NCBI GenBank assembly: GCA_028023455.1
Contig: JAQFVV010000254.1
Coordinates: forward strand, 250,001-314,000
Direction: 5' to 3'
Source: Epiperipatus broadwayi
Taxonomy: Eukaryota; Onychophora; Udeonychophora; Euonychophora; Peripatidae
DNA: 64,000 nucleotides
The position numbers were made by a program, and so were the translations under genes. The notes under the pieces are model-generated. The model searched no databases. It had not been told where the DNA came from and saw only the letters and a list, made by a program, of their open reading frames with translations. Each line of letters opens with the position of its first letter. The stretch's first letter is position 1. Of this stretch, positions 34,719-46,102 are shown piece by piece.

Positions 34719-34848
34719 CCCCCCCCCCCCAAAAAAAAAAATTGCCATATAGTCGCTGTATTTTAAAAACAAAAAAGAAAATGAAAATTGAAAAAGTCAA
34801 AAGTTTTGATCTTATTTTAATTTTTTTTTTGGGGGGGGGGAGTAGGGG
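34719..34848. repeat. C12A11 ... T10G10 inverted homopolymer pair
   Basis: A C run directly followed by an A run (34719-34741) is mirrored about 80 bp later by a T run directly followed by a G run (34821-34840), then AGTA and a G7 run. The two can pair as a hairpin stem. Confidence 0.85.
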
Positions 34849-34849
34849 G

Positions 34850-35317
34850 GGTTAAAAACTTATTTGTCATCACTGATCAAACCAAGCTTATGATTTCCCA
34901 AACTACATGCAACCTCAGATATTTTATTTGTCTCTAATTTATATGACTTTTCACGAGTTCTGACAAAATGTGCTTGGCTATCACCTTTTGCAATTTTTTT
35001 TACCTTTCAAAATTTGTAGGGAAGCCTGGCAACAATCTTACAATTATTAGTATCAAATACTATGTTGGGTAGTGGGTAAGATCTTTAATACAAATGCATA
35101 TTATGACAGATATTTTGAATTCCCTACACCCTCACATCATACGATAATGATCTGTTAAGTGTGCATATTTGCATAGTGTCACGAAGTACATTAGTGGGCT
35201 GTAATATTGGCATGCTCACCATATATACCTGCAGTGGCTATATGAACAGGACTAGTTTCTATGCAAAAGCACAGAAAATATTGACCCTTGAAAATGACAT
35301 ATTTCTGGGTTTTTTGC
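34850..35317. other. non-coding stretch between inverted arms
   Basis: No gene seen; the small overlapping frames on both strands at 35.16-35.57 kb conflict with each other and carry no motif. Confidence 0.45.
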
Positions 35318-35392
35318 AGAGAAACAATGCCATCAAGTGGCTGGCCTGGCCTACCGATTAGTACTATTATTTTTATTGTTATATATATTAAG
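35318..35392 (+). repeat. inverted partner of 34414-34492
   Basis: TTTTTTGCAGAGAAACAATG, CATCAAGTGGCTGGCCTGG and CCTACCGATTAGTACTATTA are the inverse of the arm at 34.4 kb, with few differences. Followed by TTTTTATTGTTATATATAT as at PLE-1 ends. Confidence 0.7.
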
Positions 35393-36199
35393 ATAAATAT
35401 TTTCACAGGCAAAAGGTATTTTATAAATCATGTTTTCAGAGCAACCATATTTAATAAAATACAAATTAATGTAAAATATGGATATTTCAACAAAATAACA
35501 CTTGCTTTTATCTGGGTAAAAAAACAGCATGTGGTTGTTGCAGAGATAATTGTATTGAGTGATTGATGAATAACTTGACTTAAATTTGGTAGTGTTTTTT
35601 TAAAATTTGTATTCATTTCCATGAGAAAGCTCTTATATACAGTTGATTATTTTATTGTTTCTTCATGTTTATTAGCACAATTTGTTATTGTTTTTAATTT
35701 CTATAGCCTCTTTGAATACTCTTTGATCATGATTGTTGTACATGGAGGTATTTTAGTATTTGAGTAACCTTTGTAATGGCCAGTGTTTAAAATATGGAGA
35801 GTATATACTGAAGATGTTTAAAAAATGTTCATTGCATCAATGTGCTCATTTCTCCTAGCATTTTTTTGTTGACTACTTTTTTCTATGTATGCAGTTGGTC
35901 ACATGCCTCATGAAATCTCATAGCTCCTATAGCTTCCAGAGGGTCTCTGATGTTTGACCAGAGCAAAAATCTAAAACTATGTTTAAATATTCCACATTGG
36001 GGCAAAGACCTCTATAACAGCCTTTCATTTTTATGATGAAATAAAAGAAATCATTTACTAGGTTTATAACTTTATAAAGATTTGCTTTTTTTTTTGATGA
36101 TGTAATTCTATTAACAACATGATTAGGTTTGTTTCCATTACACAATAACTACACAAACAGCAGTCTCCAATTCAAAAAATACAAATAGGTGGATAAGTC

Positions 36200-36660
36200 T
36201 CCTTTTATGCTTTGGTTATCATAACATTTACAGAAATATATGTTCTAGTGCATTTAATGTCAGCTTTAGAACCCATTCTCTTCCAAACATAAATAAGCTC
36301 CTAAATAACATAATAAACAGACTGCCTCCAAATCAGGTCTTCCAGACAAGATCAGCTGCAGCAAACCTATTCATAGATCAATATATTATGGGCAATCACA
36401 CACTAATAGTGCCACCAGACTAGTGCAACATAAATATATTTACAACCATGCAAAAAAAGATCCCAATGTGAAGACTGTGTTTTGGGGGCATGAAATGGAA
36501 TCTGAACATTGTTTCAATCCACATAATATTAAAGTAATGTGTGCAGAAACCAACTATCCTAAAAGAAAATTTAAAGAGATATGGTTTATTGGCAGCATCT
36601 AACACAATAAAAAAGACTCATGCATTGCCTTATCCTGAAAGTGGAATATGTTAATCAACA
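36200..36660 (+). pseudogene. Penelope-like element, second lineage, GIY-YIG C-terminal part
   Basis: Plus-strand frame 36470-36660 reads HEMESEHCFNPHNIKVMCAE, TNYPKRKFKEIWFIG, and after an in-frame stop HNKKDSC and KWNMLIN. This resembles the C-terminal half of a Penelope GIY-YIG domain: an H near a FN pair, E-x-x-Y-x-x-R-x-x-K-E, and a closing W. Upstream another frame has FRTHSLPNINKLLNNIINRL, resembling the linker before the domain. The catalytic Glu position reads KEIWFI rather than KEAIxI. Two stops and a frame change make it a pseudogene. Lineage differs from the 34 kb copy. Confidence 0.5.
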
Positions 36661-37079
36661 AATTTAATATTAATTATCAGTTATTAAATTTATGATTTTT
36701 TCTTAATTAATCTCAGCTGAAAAGTTTAAGTGTATGAGTATGGCCTTATAGGCCCAAAGCACTGCTCTGCTAATTATTGTTTAACCAAAATAATTAATCT
36801 TTTCTTTAGAAACAAATGGATGCTATTTATAGAATTACTAAGCTTATTTTTATTAACTGTTAGGTGGTAGGTTTGAATTTTTTCATTCTTGTTTTGCTCT
36901 CTAACTTAAAGTAGTAGATAGCTAATTACAGACAAATATAGAATGGAGAACAGGATTGTAAATTCTAGGGCTGACAAACAGATATACTATCACTGCACCA
37001 TATATGTTTGTGTATGTTTTTGATAAAAATAAATCAATTTTTAAAAAAATTTTGTCAATATGTTGGAAAGTAAAGGTTT

Positions 37080-37535
37080 TTATATATTTTACCATTTCTT
37101 ACTTATGGCTCTCAAACTTGGATACTTAACATAAGGGCAGTGCAAATATTTCTGAGTAGTCAACAAAGCATAGAGAGATGTATATTAAAAATAATACAAA
37201 AGGGTTAAAAATTAAATACATGGGTAAGAGAATTAACAGGTATTACTGACATCATTAAAACAATTAAAAAGACTGAAGTGGAGCTGGGTTGGATATATTT
37301 TTTAAAAGAGATGATAGCAGAAGGACAATTAAAATCGTAAACTGAATCTCAAGAGATTGTAAAAGACCTAGAAATCTACCACATGTGAGATAAATTAATG
37401 AAATAAGGAATTTTGCTGGTATGATGTGAGGAAAAGAGGATAGGGATCAGAGCAAACAGGATTAAATTTGAAGAGATTTTCATCCTGGAATGGATCGATG
37501 ATGGTTGAAAATGATGATGAATGATAAAGATAAAA
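37080..37535 (+). pseudogene. RTE-like LINE, 3' end with (GATGAT) tail
   Basis: Plus-strand pieces include LTYGSQTWILN-like sequence near 37105, SSQQSIERCILKIIQ near 37155, NTWVRELTGITDIIKTIKKT near 37220-37270, and LEWIDDG at 37490 followed by a stop. Order and motifs match the C-terminal end of RTE-like reverse transcriptases (QRSMER.IL, W.RE.T...DI, ..W.DDG). The sequence ends in ATGATGATGAATGAT. Numerous stops. Possibly the same family as 446-1098, in the opposite orientation. Confidence 0.7.
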
Positions 37536-37560
37536 CAGTCTTAAATATCTCACAATAATC

Positions 37561-37570
37561 CCCCCCCCCC
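37561..37570. repeat. C10 homopolymer
   Basis: Uninterrupted C run, unusual in this AT-rich context; other C/G runs are at 29.29, 34.7-34.85 and 50.5 kb. Confidence 0.9.
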
Positions 37571-38205
37571 ACAAGAAACTATTTAATGAATACCGAAGTA
37601 GTTGACAAAATCCATCCTATTGATCAATTGTTAGTTAATGTGAGATTTTATGATTGTTTTTCCTGGTATTCCCATTAACTAAGAATAATTAGATACTCGT
37701 TTACCAAGTAATAATTAGATGGTTACAGGTGTTATATTGTATATACATATAAACACATTTTTAATTAATTATTTTTTGTAGATAATCTTACGTCTGCCTT
37801 TATTCTAAACGTTTTAACGACGACTTAATATGTCAGGTTTATATTATTAATATAAATGATTGCATGTAATCAACTCATGAAGTAATTATTAAGAAAGGAT
37901 TTGTTTTGAAACATATTAAATTTATTTGACACTGTTTTCCCAGAAATAATTGCATTTCATTATAATTGAGATCATTAAGAAAATGAACATTTTCTTTTCC
38001 CTTTAAGAGTGACAGAGAATTTTCTAGACAAATTTTTTCTTTTAAAAATTATGTTCGTGTATAAAAATATATAATTTGGGAACTGCATTTATATTTGAAG
38101 TAACTTTCATCAAAATGACATTTTGTAGAATAATTCTATTATTACTTTTGCAATATATTCAGAACTATTACTAAAACTAAGAAAGCATTACCACACTCAA
38201 ATCAT

Positions 38206-38691
38206 CAGGGGTTCCAAATCTGGAGATCCTGTACCCCCAGGGAATACAAGGAGCTTGACCAGGGGATATGATGAATAGAAATAATTAATTATATTATGCT
38301 ATTAATGTATTCCAAATGTAGTTATCAACATTTTCAGACTATTTCATGTTGATACTGTCTATTAGTCACACCAGCAACATTTTAAGTACTTTTAGGACAC
38401 AGTCACAATAAAGTTGCAAAGCCTTTTTCAATGCAGAATCTGATAACATTTTATTTATTTATCAATTAAAGATTTTTCAAAAACTTAATTACTGTTCACT
38501 TATTATTATAATAAATAAAGGGCACTGGATAAAGTACTAAAATCCAAAAGGGTGCAGAAACCAAAAAGGCCGAATAAAGCTTTTATAAAAACTTATTCAC
38601 AGTTTATTTCTTATTATAATGAATAAGGGGTACCAGATAATTAACTAAAAGCCAAAGAAGATATCAGGACCAAAAATATTGGGAACTCCTG
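38206..38691. mobile_element. non-autonomous hAT-like element, 486 bp
   Basis: Ends CAGGGGTTCCAAA (left) and, inverted, CAGGAGTTCCCAA (right) match the CAGGGGTTCCCAA terminus typical of animal hAT transposons. The interior has no open frame and carries an approximately 110-bp tandem duplication (units at about 38477 and 38587: AAAAACTTA, CTTATTATAATAAATAA, CTAAAAGCC-type blocks). The 8-bp flanks do not match clearly, so the target duplication is lost or the ends are shifted. Confidence 0.65.
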
Positions 38692-38889
38692 TTATAAATG
38701 ATAAAGTAAAACATGGTTATATAATTTTATTATGAATCAAAACAAATAGTACAGAGTTCCCCCAACAAGTAAAGATATGCAAGAACATATCAAAATGTAT
38801 GATATTGCCTTGAAATGAAATACTAAATAAATTGGTGTAAAAACTGACATTGCTAACTCCTTATTACTGATGATGATGATGATGATATT

Positions 38890-39012
38890 TGGTTTGGTGC
38901 TATGTCAGAATGGTTGATCCTGGGGGTCAAAGTTCATGGACTGGGCCAGCTCTATAACTTCTAGAGCTTAAACTTTTATGAGCTCTTAATTAATAAACTA
39001 TTTGATTATTTT
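38890..39012 (+). mobile_element. SINE C copy
   Basis: GAATGGTTGATCCTGGGGGT, AAAGTTCATGGACTGGGCC, TTTTATGAGCTCTTAATTAA and TAAACTATTTGATT align to the other SINE C copies in order. It follows a short GATGATGATGATGATGAT run that may be an older tail. Confidence 0.6.
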
Positions 39013-39934
39013 TTTAATGATGATGATCAGGTATTATCACCTTGTTATAGTATTATAATATCTAGTTACTGAATCTGTTTTTAACAGAATACGTTGGATT
39101 AAGAAGTTCCAGGGTCGATTCTGTTGCTTGCAGTCTGGCTCTCGAACTTCAGTAGATGATATTTTGCATGAAAATTCTTAGTGGTAGGTTGGAATAAATT
39201 TCCACTTTTTACTTGATTAAAATTAACTGTATTCTTCATTATATTTTATTTTTACAAATAAAAATTATTTTTAAAAAACAAATTTCAACTTTGCTAGTAT
39301 AAAAAAAAAAAACCAATAAACTTAATAAACCCAATTACATAATCAGAGTATTTTTTTTTAATGGATGGCTAATACATCACTGATAAAAATATTAAAAGAC
39401 TTTATTCTATAAAATGGGAAAAAACTATAGTATAAATTTAAAATGTTTGGGTTCATCATCCTCATCCCTAGGCCATAGTGAAAACATTCAATTACAGTCA
39501 TATTGTTATGTATGATAAAGATGCACATTTACTATCTAAAGATTTCTGGATAGATTTCTAGCTTAACATCCTACATTGGTGCTTGAATATCACATGACCC
39601 ACTGAGCAACAAACTATATGATCATTTGTTTTCCAATTATATTTTTTTAAATTTCCAGTCAGTGTATTGATTATCATCTTAATGACTCAGAATTTATTTG
39701 AATAACCTTTAAACTTCAGCTAAAATTAGCTACATCATCATTCATTTACCAAATGGTCACATACAGATAATCTTTTATATATATACTTAATAACTTCCAC
39801 TCCACCACATATTTTTGGAGATTATTAAATGCACTGTAAATAATATTAAACACAGAAATAGAAAAGTAAAGTTGAATTACTCCATGGGTGTGTATTTAAT
39901 TAAAAAAGGCATTAATTTTTAACTGGTTAAAAGT

Positions 39935-40078
39935 TTATACCTGGTCTAGGGATAATCTCTAGTCAAAAAAATAATTACAGATAATCATTAAAGTATTTAA
40001 CTGGGTTAATTTGTGTCAAAGTTGTGGATAGAGTAAGTTTGACACTTGGAAATCAAAATGTAATGGTATACAATCTTG
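39935..40078. mobile_element. M2 MITE copy 2 (partial)
   Basis: GGGATAATCTCTAGT, AGATAATCATTAAAG, GTGTCAAAGTTGTGGATAGA and TGACACTTGGAAATCAAAAT match the central and right part of the M2 element at 17.7 kb. Confidence 0.6.
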
Positions 40079-40284
40079 TGTTTCAGTGAAAAATTTTCAG
40101 CTAGCATAAATTCATCAAATAAACACTTCAAATATAAATTCACAATATGAAATTGATAGACATATGCATCAAAAATTATTTCATGAGGTCATTCTTTTAT
40201 AAATACTACACATGAGCTGTTCTGACATAAAAAGAATTTTAAAAAGTTAATGGAGATCATATAATACAGATAACCAATAGAAAG

Positions 40285-40532
40285 CAATCAAACAGTTTAT
40301 AACTTGAGTGATCTCAAAAAAACTGAGCACAGAGAGTGATGGAGCAGAGCTATTATTTATAAGTCTTGAGCTCCAAAGTGAACCTCTCAACATGGCACCA
40401 AACAATGTAGATGAAAACAATTAAATAGTTTATTGCATAGGCGTTCACAAAAAATTTACACAAAAGTGATGAAGTGGGGTCACAATTCACCTGCCATTCA
40501 ACCACTGCATCAAATCACACAGGGGGCATAGA
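40285..40532 (-). mobile_element. two SINE C copies in tandem
   Basis: The minus strand carries two related segments. The second (40400-40532) reads GATTTGATGCAGTGGTTGAA, GTGAATTGTGACCCCACTTC, ATTTTTTGTGAACGCC and TGCAATAAACTATTTAATTG. The first (40285-40400) is more diverged but keeps ATCACTCTCTGTGCTCAG and TAAACTGTTTGATTGC. Confidence 0.55.
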
Positions 40533-40714
40533 TAATTGATGAAAATAGTTGTCATAATTTTATTACTCTTTTTGAATATCTTAAACCATGTTTAGATATT
40601 AATATTTACTAAAGTGGATTTTGTTGTAGTCATGCTAAATAAAAATAGTCTATATTTTTTATTTTACCTATTATATTTCTATATACATTGATAAAATTTA
40701 TAAATAATTAAATA

Positions 40715-40908
40715 AAACCACTTTTTTAATCATTGTAACAATGCTTGTTTTATTTAACTTAATCAATTTGATAGTTTCAACTAACTAGCAGTCTTCTTCA
40801 TATACTTATAAATTGTTTAGTTCTGAAGAAGCCTGCTGGTCAGTCAAAACTATCAGACTGATTAAGTTAAATAAAATAATAATTATTACAATGATAAAGA
40901 AAAGTATA
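40715..40908. mobile_element. PLE-2 ends as an inverted pair
   Basis: Left arm ATCATTGTAACAATGC, TTTATTTAACTTAATCAATT, TAGCAGTCTTCTTCA faces right arm TGAAGAAGCCTGCTGGTCAG, TCAAAACTATCAGACTGATT and AAGTTAAATAAAATAATAAT. Arms are about 75-80 bp. The CTGAAGAAG...AGTCAAAAC block is the Penelope-type terminal motif seen at 13, 49.8 and 61 kb. No coding remains. Confidence 0.65.
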
Positions 40909-41698
40909 TTTGTTTAATTACTTAAAAATAGTATAGTGTATTATGATATAATTTATAATAATATATAAGTTTTTTAGCTTATGTTTTAGAAAATAGGCAT
41001 CTTTTATACAATTTAAAATATAAACAAAAACATATATTTAAATTATGGCTTTGGATATATAGAAGTAAATAAAAATGATGTTCATAATTATGGAAACCAA
41101 TTTTGCACATACTAAAACAGTTTTCCATTGCTTCCTTCACTTTGTGGATTTACAAAGATCTATATTAAAATCATGATGTGCACTTTTTTTTATTTATATG
41201 CAATTATTTATAGTTGTTTATGTATTTAATGTATGGACATTTTTATTTAGATATTTAAACTATTAATAAAATATCAAAAATATATAGAAATGTCAACCAA
41301 GAGTACATTCATTAGTTGCTTTAATATGGACTTCTTTTTTGCCAGTATTGCAATAGATACATTGTTCATAATTTGCATTTCTTCACATTTATGTAAATCA
41401 ATGTCTGTTAAATTTTATGTATAAAACAAATGAGACAAATGGACATGGGTTATCCTGAATCCAATTATTCTACAAAGGTTACTGTGAAGCTACAATATAT
41501 GCTCTTTCAATATACAATACTTTAATTATCAAAAAAGTTTGTAAATAAACCCTTCCAGAAATGTCAATAAACAATAAATAAAAACATTACAATTCATAAA
41601 TTTAATACATTTTCTGATAGGGTCACAATTGTTTTTTTTCCTGAGGAACAATATGCAATCACCTATTTTAATAATGTTTTATCAAGTTAAGTTGAAAG

Positions 41699-44600
41699 CA
41701 GAGACGGATTAAGTGGTAAGTGGACTAAGAGGCTGAATAGGACCCTGAAATACTAAGGGATTCCAAGGTCGTAAAATGTCTTTTTATTAGGATTTGAGGA
41801 AAATTATGTTTTTTTGTATCCAATCAACCCTCCTATAACACAGTATTATTTAAGCTTTTGAAGAAAATTTATTTGAGTTTTGGTAGGATTCTAACTTTCA
41901 ACTGGATATCAGGGGATGAAACTAGCATAGCATAAATAGACCCAAATTAAGTATATATATATATTTTTAATTACACAAAAAATTTGAGCCCTCCAAAAAT
42001 AATAATTTGATTTCAATTTAAATAATCTCTTTTGGAAAAATTATCATAAATAAATTTTGCTGTTTTCCTGAAGCTGATTTATCTCCAGCAAAACATTATA
42101 TTCCTGATCTCATATATGTTTCACCTATTTTCCCCATAGCTCCATCAGTGCCAGATTTAAACCCTCTATGATAAAATGTATATAAACATCACACAGTTAT
42201 ATATGTATCATTACATAAATATGTGTGAATAGACAGGTGTATTATCATAGGTTTATATATATATATTACAGCATATATATTTTATTTAAAATCAAATTTT
42301 TTAAATTATACATTTCATTTTGTTAAATGGGCCAATTTGTTATTTTATGTTAAAAATCGCATGTATATGTGTAAAGTTCACATATTATCAACATACATAT
42401 ATAACAAAATATTACTTAAAAGTTTCTATAATTCTTAATTTTAAATTAAAATAGTTATAAACAAAAATGATGACACCGCATACCTGTGTCAATATAGCGT
42501 GTGAGCGAAGTTTTAAATCTTATTTTTGCAATAATATTTTTTTAAATGTATTTTATAGTAAACAAAATTTACTGAGGTGAAGCAATTAGCAAGTCTGCAG
42601 GGAATTGAGATGGCCCAACTTAAATTAAAAATATCAGGTTTAAAATTTAAACAAAAGTTTAAACCAATTTTGTAACTTAAAACATCTTAACAACATTATC
42701 ATAAAAAAAAAAAAAAAAAATTCTAAAAAAAACAACATTATCAGTAAAAAAAATATTTTTTAGTAGGCATTGTTTGCAGGGCTAAAAGTTGTAAAATGAT
42801 TTTACAAAAAAAAATTCTTCACAGCAAAAAAATGAAAAGACATCAAAGTGGGCAGAAAAGTAAAAAAATTTTAAAAAACCTGAAAATTGCTAAAAGCCAA
42901 AGAAATTTATTGCATTAATTTTTAAAAGTTAACACAGAGACAGTTGCCATGATATTTACATCATATAATTCAAAATTGCCTATGTTTGAAACTTCTTCCA
43001 AAGAAGAAAAAGAAGAACAAGTTGAGAATCAAGATGTTGAAATTTCTACTAAAAAAAGGGATTGCAAAAATGCAGAAAGTAAAAATAGTCCAGAAAGATG
43101 CTTAGATATAGACATTGAAGTAATAAATAATATAGCTTTATGGCCAACAATATTAACATATGCTATGATTGATCCTATTCTTAATACCCAACCAAAAAAT
43201 ATCAGGAATATAGAGAATTTAAAATCAGTCTATAAAGGCAGAGATGAAGTGTATTACAGAGGACTTTGTTATGATCATATTTTTACAGAAAGAAATCAAA
43301 TAAAATTATGGAAGAGAAATTGGCTGATATTTTCAGAAACAAACAAATGTGTTTACTGCTACCCTTGCAAATTCTTTTCAACAATAAAGTCTAAATTAAT
43401 AACTGGTTTACAAAATTGGAGATCAGTAACTGTTATTTTATCAGACCATGAAGTTTCAAAAGAACACATGTCAGCCATGTGTACAATGTATAAAAGATTA
43501 ACAGAATTCAATAGAATTAATGCTCAACTATTACAGGAAAAGGAAAAAGAAGAATGTTACTGGAGAGAAGTGTTGAAAAGAATTATATCAACTTTAAAAT
43601 TGTTGAGTCACTTAGGATTAGGATTTAGGGGTCACAATGAAAGAAAAGATTCTAATAGGAAAGGAAATTATTTAACCTGCTTGGAATATCTAAGCAGATA
43701 TGATGAGTTTTTAAAGGTACATCTACAAAAATATGCCAACCAAGGATGAGGAAATGTAAACTATTTATGTCATATTTTTTGTGATGAATTTGTAGGTCTT
43801 ATTGTAAATCAAGTAAGAGTGAAAAAAATTGAAGAAGTCAAATCTGTGACATATTATATATATAGTATAACTGTTGATTCCACTCCTGATGTTTCACATA
43901 TCAATCAAATAACTTTTGGGATAAGATATGTTTCATCCTGTGGTAATATAATGGAAAGATTTGTGGAATTTATTCCCATAGATAACACACATTTTCATAT
44001 TTGGAACAAGAAGTTTTGCAAACTTTAATAAAATTAGCAGTAAATATTAAAAACTGCCGAGGACAATCATTTGACAATGCTTCTAATATGTCAGGAAAGT
44101 ACCCAGGTTTGCAAGCACATATTAAAAAAACATAACCCAAGTGTGCTTCTCATTCCATGTGCTAATCATTCCTTAAATTTAATTGGAAATTTCACTGCAG
44201 AAAGTTGTAGCTGCAATTGAGTATTTTATGTTTGTGCAGAATTTATTCACATTTTTTTTCTGCATCAACCCATCGTTAAAAAATTTTAACCAGAAATCTA
44301 GAAATGTGTAAACATTCTGGATCAGTCAAAAGAGTTTCTAATACAAGATGGTCAGCAAAAGCAGATGCTGTATTAGCTATAAAATTTGTTTTCACCCATG
44401 TAAAAAAGGCTTTAACTGAAATTTGTAATTCAGAAGAAGAAAAAAAGTTACCATAGTGGAGGTGACTTTACTTCTGAAGAATACTATTTTAAAAAGAATA
44501 AATGCTACTAGTAAATCACTGCAATCAGTGGAGTGTGAACTATTGAAAGAATCTATCCTACTAAAGTCATTAGAAAATTTTATCAATAATTTTAGACAAG

Positions 44601-45398
44601 AATTTGAAAATGAAGCAGCTGATTTATCAGGGCTATCATTTAATGTGGAAGATGGACAAACTCGCAGACAACAAAAGAGAAAAATGTTTTTTGATAAAAA
44701 CAAACCAGTTGGACATGAATTTACAATAAGAGAAAATTTCATAGTCAATTTATTTTATGTCATTTGTAATAACACCAAGGCAGAACTATCTTGAAGGACT
44801 CAGATGTATGAAGTTGTTGCAGAGCCTTTTCAAATATTTTTTGATTGGAATTTATCAATAGAAGAAAAAAGAACATGATAAAAAAGTTTAAGGATATTTA
44901 CAAAAGTGACATTGATGTTTGTAATTTTGAAGATGAATTTGACCATTTTTTAATATTTCTAAAAGAAAATGAGGACACCATAAAAACCATACCAGATATC
45001 TATTGAGCTGCCAAAGAAGTAAATATCTTGCACATTTCCGAATGTTGAAATATTATTGATTTTTTTTTTAACAATTCCCTTATCTAGTGCATCAGGTGAA
45101 AGATCGTTTGTTTTAAAGCATGTAAAAAATTATTTAAGGAGTACTAAATATGGCCATTCTGTATATAGAGCAGGAAATTTTAAGTCAAATTGACACTCCA
45201 AAAATAATTGACGAATTTGCAAAAAATAAAGCAAGATGGAAATTCATATAAAAAATATTTTTAAATAAATTTTTGATTACTTTTCTTTTTTATTAATAGC
45301 TTAATGAGAGTTTTCTTGAAATCTTTTTTTTTTCTAACTTGAGTTTGAGGGCCCCGTAATTTTTGCTTATGGTCCCCACTTGGCTTGATTCGCTTCTG
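41699..45398 (+). mobile_element. hAT transposon, 3.7 kb, near-complete with TIRs and TSD
   Basis: Left end CAGAGACGGATTAAGTGG (41699) and inverted right end CAGAAGCGAATCAAGCCAAG (ending 45398) are diverged terminal inverted repeats with the CAG(A/T)G start usual for hAT elements. Flanks GTTGAAAG (41691-41698) and GTTGAAAA (45399-45406) give an 8-bp target duplication matching at 7 of 8 positions. Length and the single transposase-type gene inside fit an originally autonomous element. The first 1.2 kb and the stretch between domains are AT-rich non-coding. Confidence 0.85.
42949..45250 (+). pseudogene. hAT transposase, TTF zinc finger/DUF4371 type (ZMYM1-like), decayed
   Basis: 42949-43746 is open for 266 codons: an acidic/lysine-rich N-terminus, then a TTF-type zinc finger (KLWKRNWLIFS, CVYCYPCKFF, GLQNWRSVTV, DHEVSKEHMSAM) and the start of a DUF4371-like region (LLSHLGLGFRGHNE, NYLTCLEYLSRYDEFLKVHL). 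A TGA at 43747, where the family has Gly in an NxGxGN motif, interrupts the frame. It then continues in phase to 44028 (YSITVDSTPDVSHINQ, RFVEFIPI). A frameshift leads to NCRGQSFDNASNMSGKYPGL (44055 on) and CANHSLNLIGNF after another shift. 44456-44794 covers the middle (SLENFINNFRQEFENEAADL). The C-terminal dimerisation region (SASGERSF, VKNYLRST, IIDEFAKNKARWKFI) lies at 45090-45250. Several stops and frameshifts, so not functional. Confidence 0.85.
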
Positions 45399-45406
45399 GT
45401 TGAAAA

Positions 45407-45889
45407 CACATATACTTTATTCAATGCTTTGATTTAGTACAGTATTCAAGTGATAAAAAAGTTCAAGTGAGGATTGTTAAAACAGTCTTACTATTGTGTT
45501 GGAATACCTAAAATGTGAAAAGTTTAACCCAGAATTTGAAATGGCTAAGTAGAGATGGCTATATAAAAATATCAAAACAACTAAAAACGCTGGTTTCTGC
45601 TCATAATAAGATTGATATTAATGCTTCTTTAGACTACAAGCACATTATTAAAAAAAAATTATATCATTCAGAATGTATTTTATTTATATGTAATGAAACT
45701 GATGGAGTTTAGTAAGTTTTTTTTATTTTTTTTATTTTTGAATGAATCTGAAAGACTTGACACACACACAGTAATTCACAGAATTATAAATGCAAATGTG
45801 TTCTCTCAAATTATTATTAATAAATGCAGTCTTTTTAAAAATTTATACTATTATTTTACTTTGTATTAGATAAGCATATATATATATAA
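45407..45889. other. AT-rich non-coding stretch
   Basis: A 65-codon frame at 45515-45712 shows no motif. Nothing else recognised. Confidence 0.5.
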
Positions 45890-46092
45890 CAATAAAATTA
45901 ATAAATATAATGGTAATTAACAATTATATACAGTCTTTCAATCCACAGAAGTATTTTTGATTAATTCCTTAATGCTCCTCAATTGTATTTCTGGGGATTG
46001 ATAGACTGTATATAATAGTAATTACCATTATATTTATTATTTTATTCTTATTACAATAGTTTTTGATTAATGGATATTTTATTTGTATTATA
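45890..46092. mobile_element. PLE-1 ends as an inverted pair
   Basis: Left: TATAATGGTAATTAACAATT, ACAGTCTTTCAATCCACAGA, TTAATTCCTTAATGCTCCTC (minus orientation). Right: GGGGATTGATAGACTGTATA, TAATTACCATTATATTTATT, TTATTACAATAGTTTTTGAT (plus orientation). Same blocks as the reference end at 33.8-34.0 kb. Confidence 0.65.
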
Positions 46093-46102
46093 TATACAAT
46101 TA

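Noticed and set aside
35161-35622. Overlapping 60-90 codon frames on both strands
   Set aside because: They contradict each other, overlap repeat arms and show no motif.
38198-38699. 8-bp target duplication around the 486-bp hAT-like element
   Set aside because: CAAATCAT and TTATAAAT do not match well enough to claim.
44392-44748. Minus-strand 118-codon frame
   Set aside because: Antisense of the hAT transposase middle segment.
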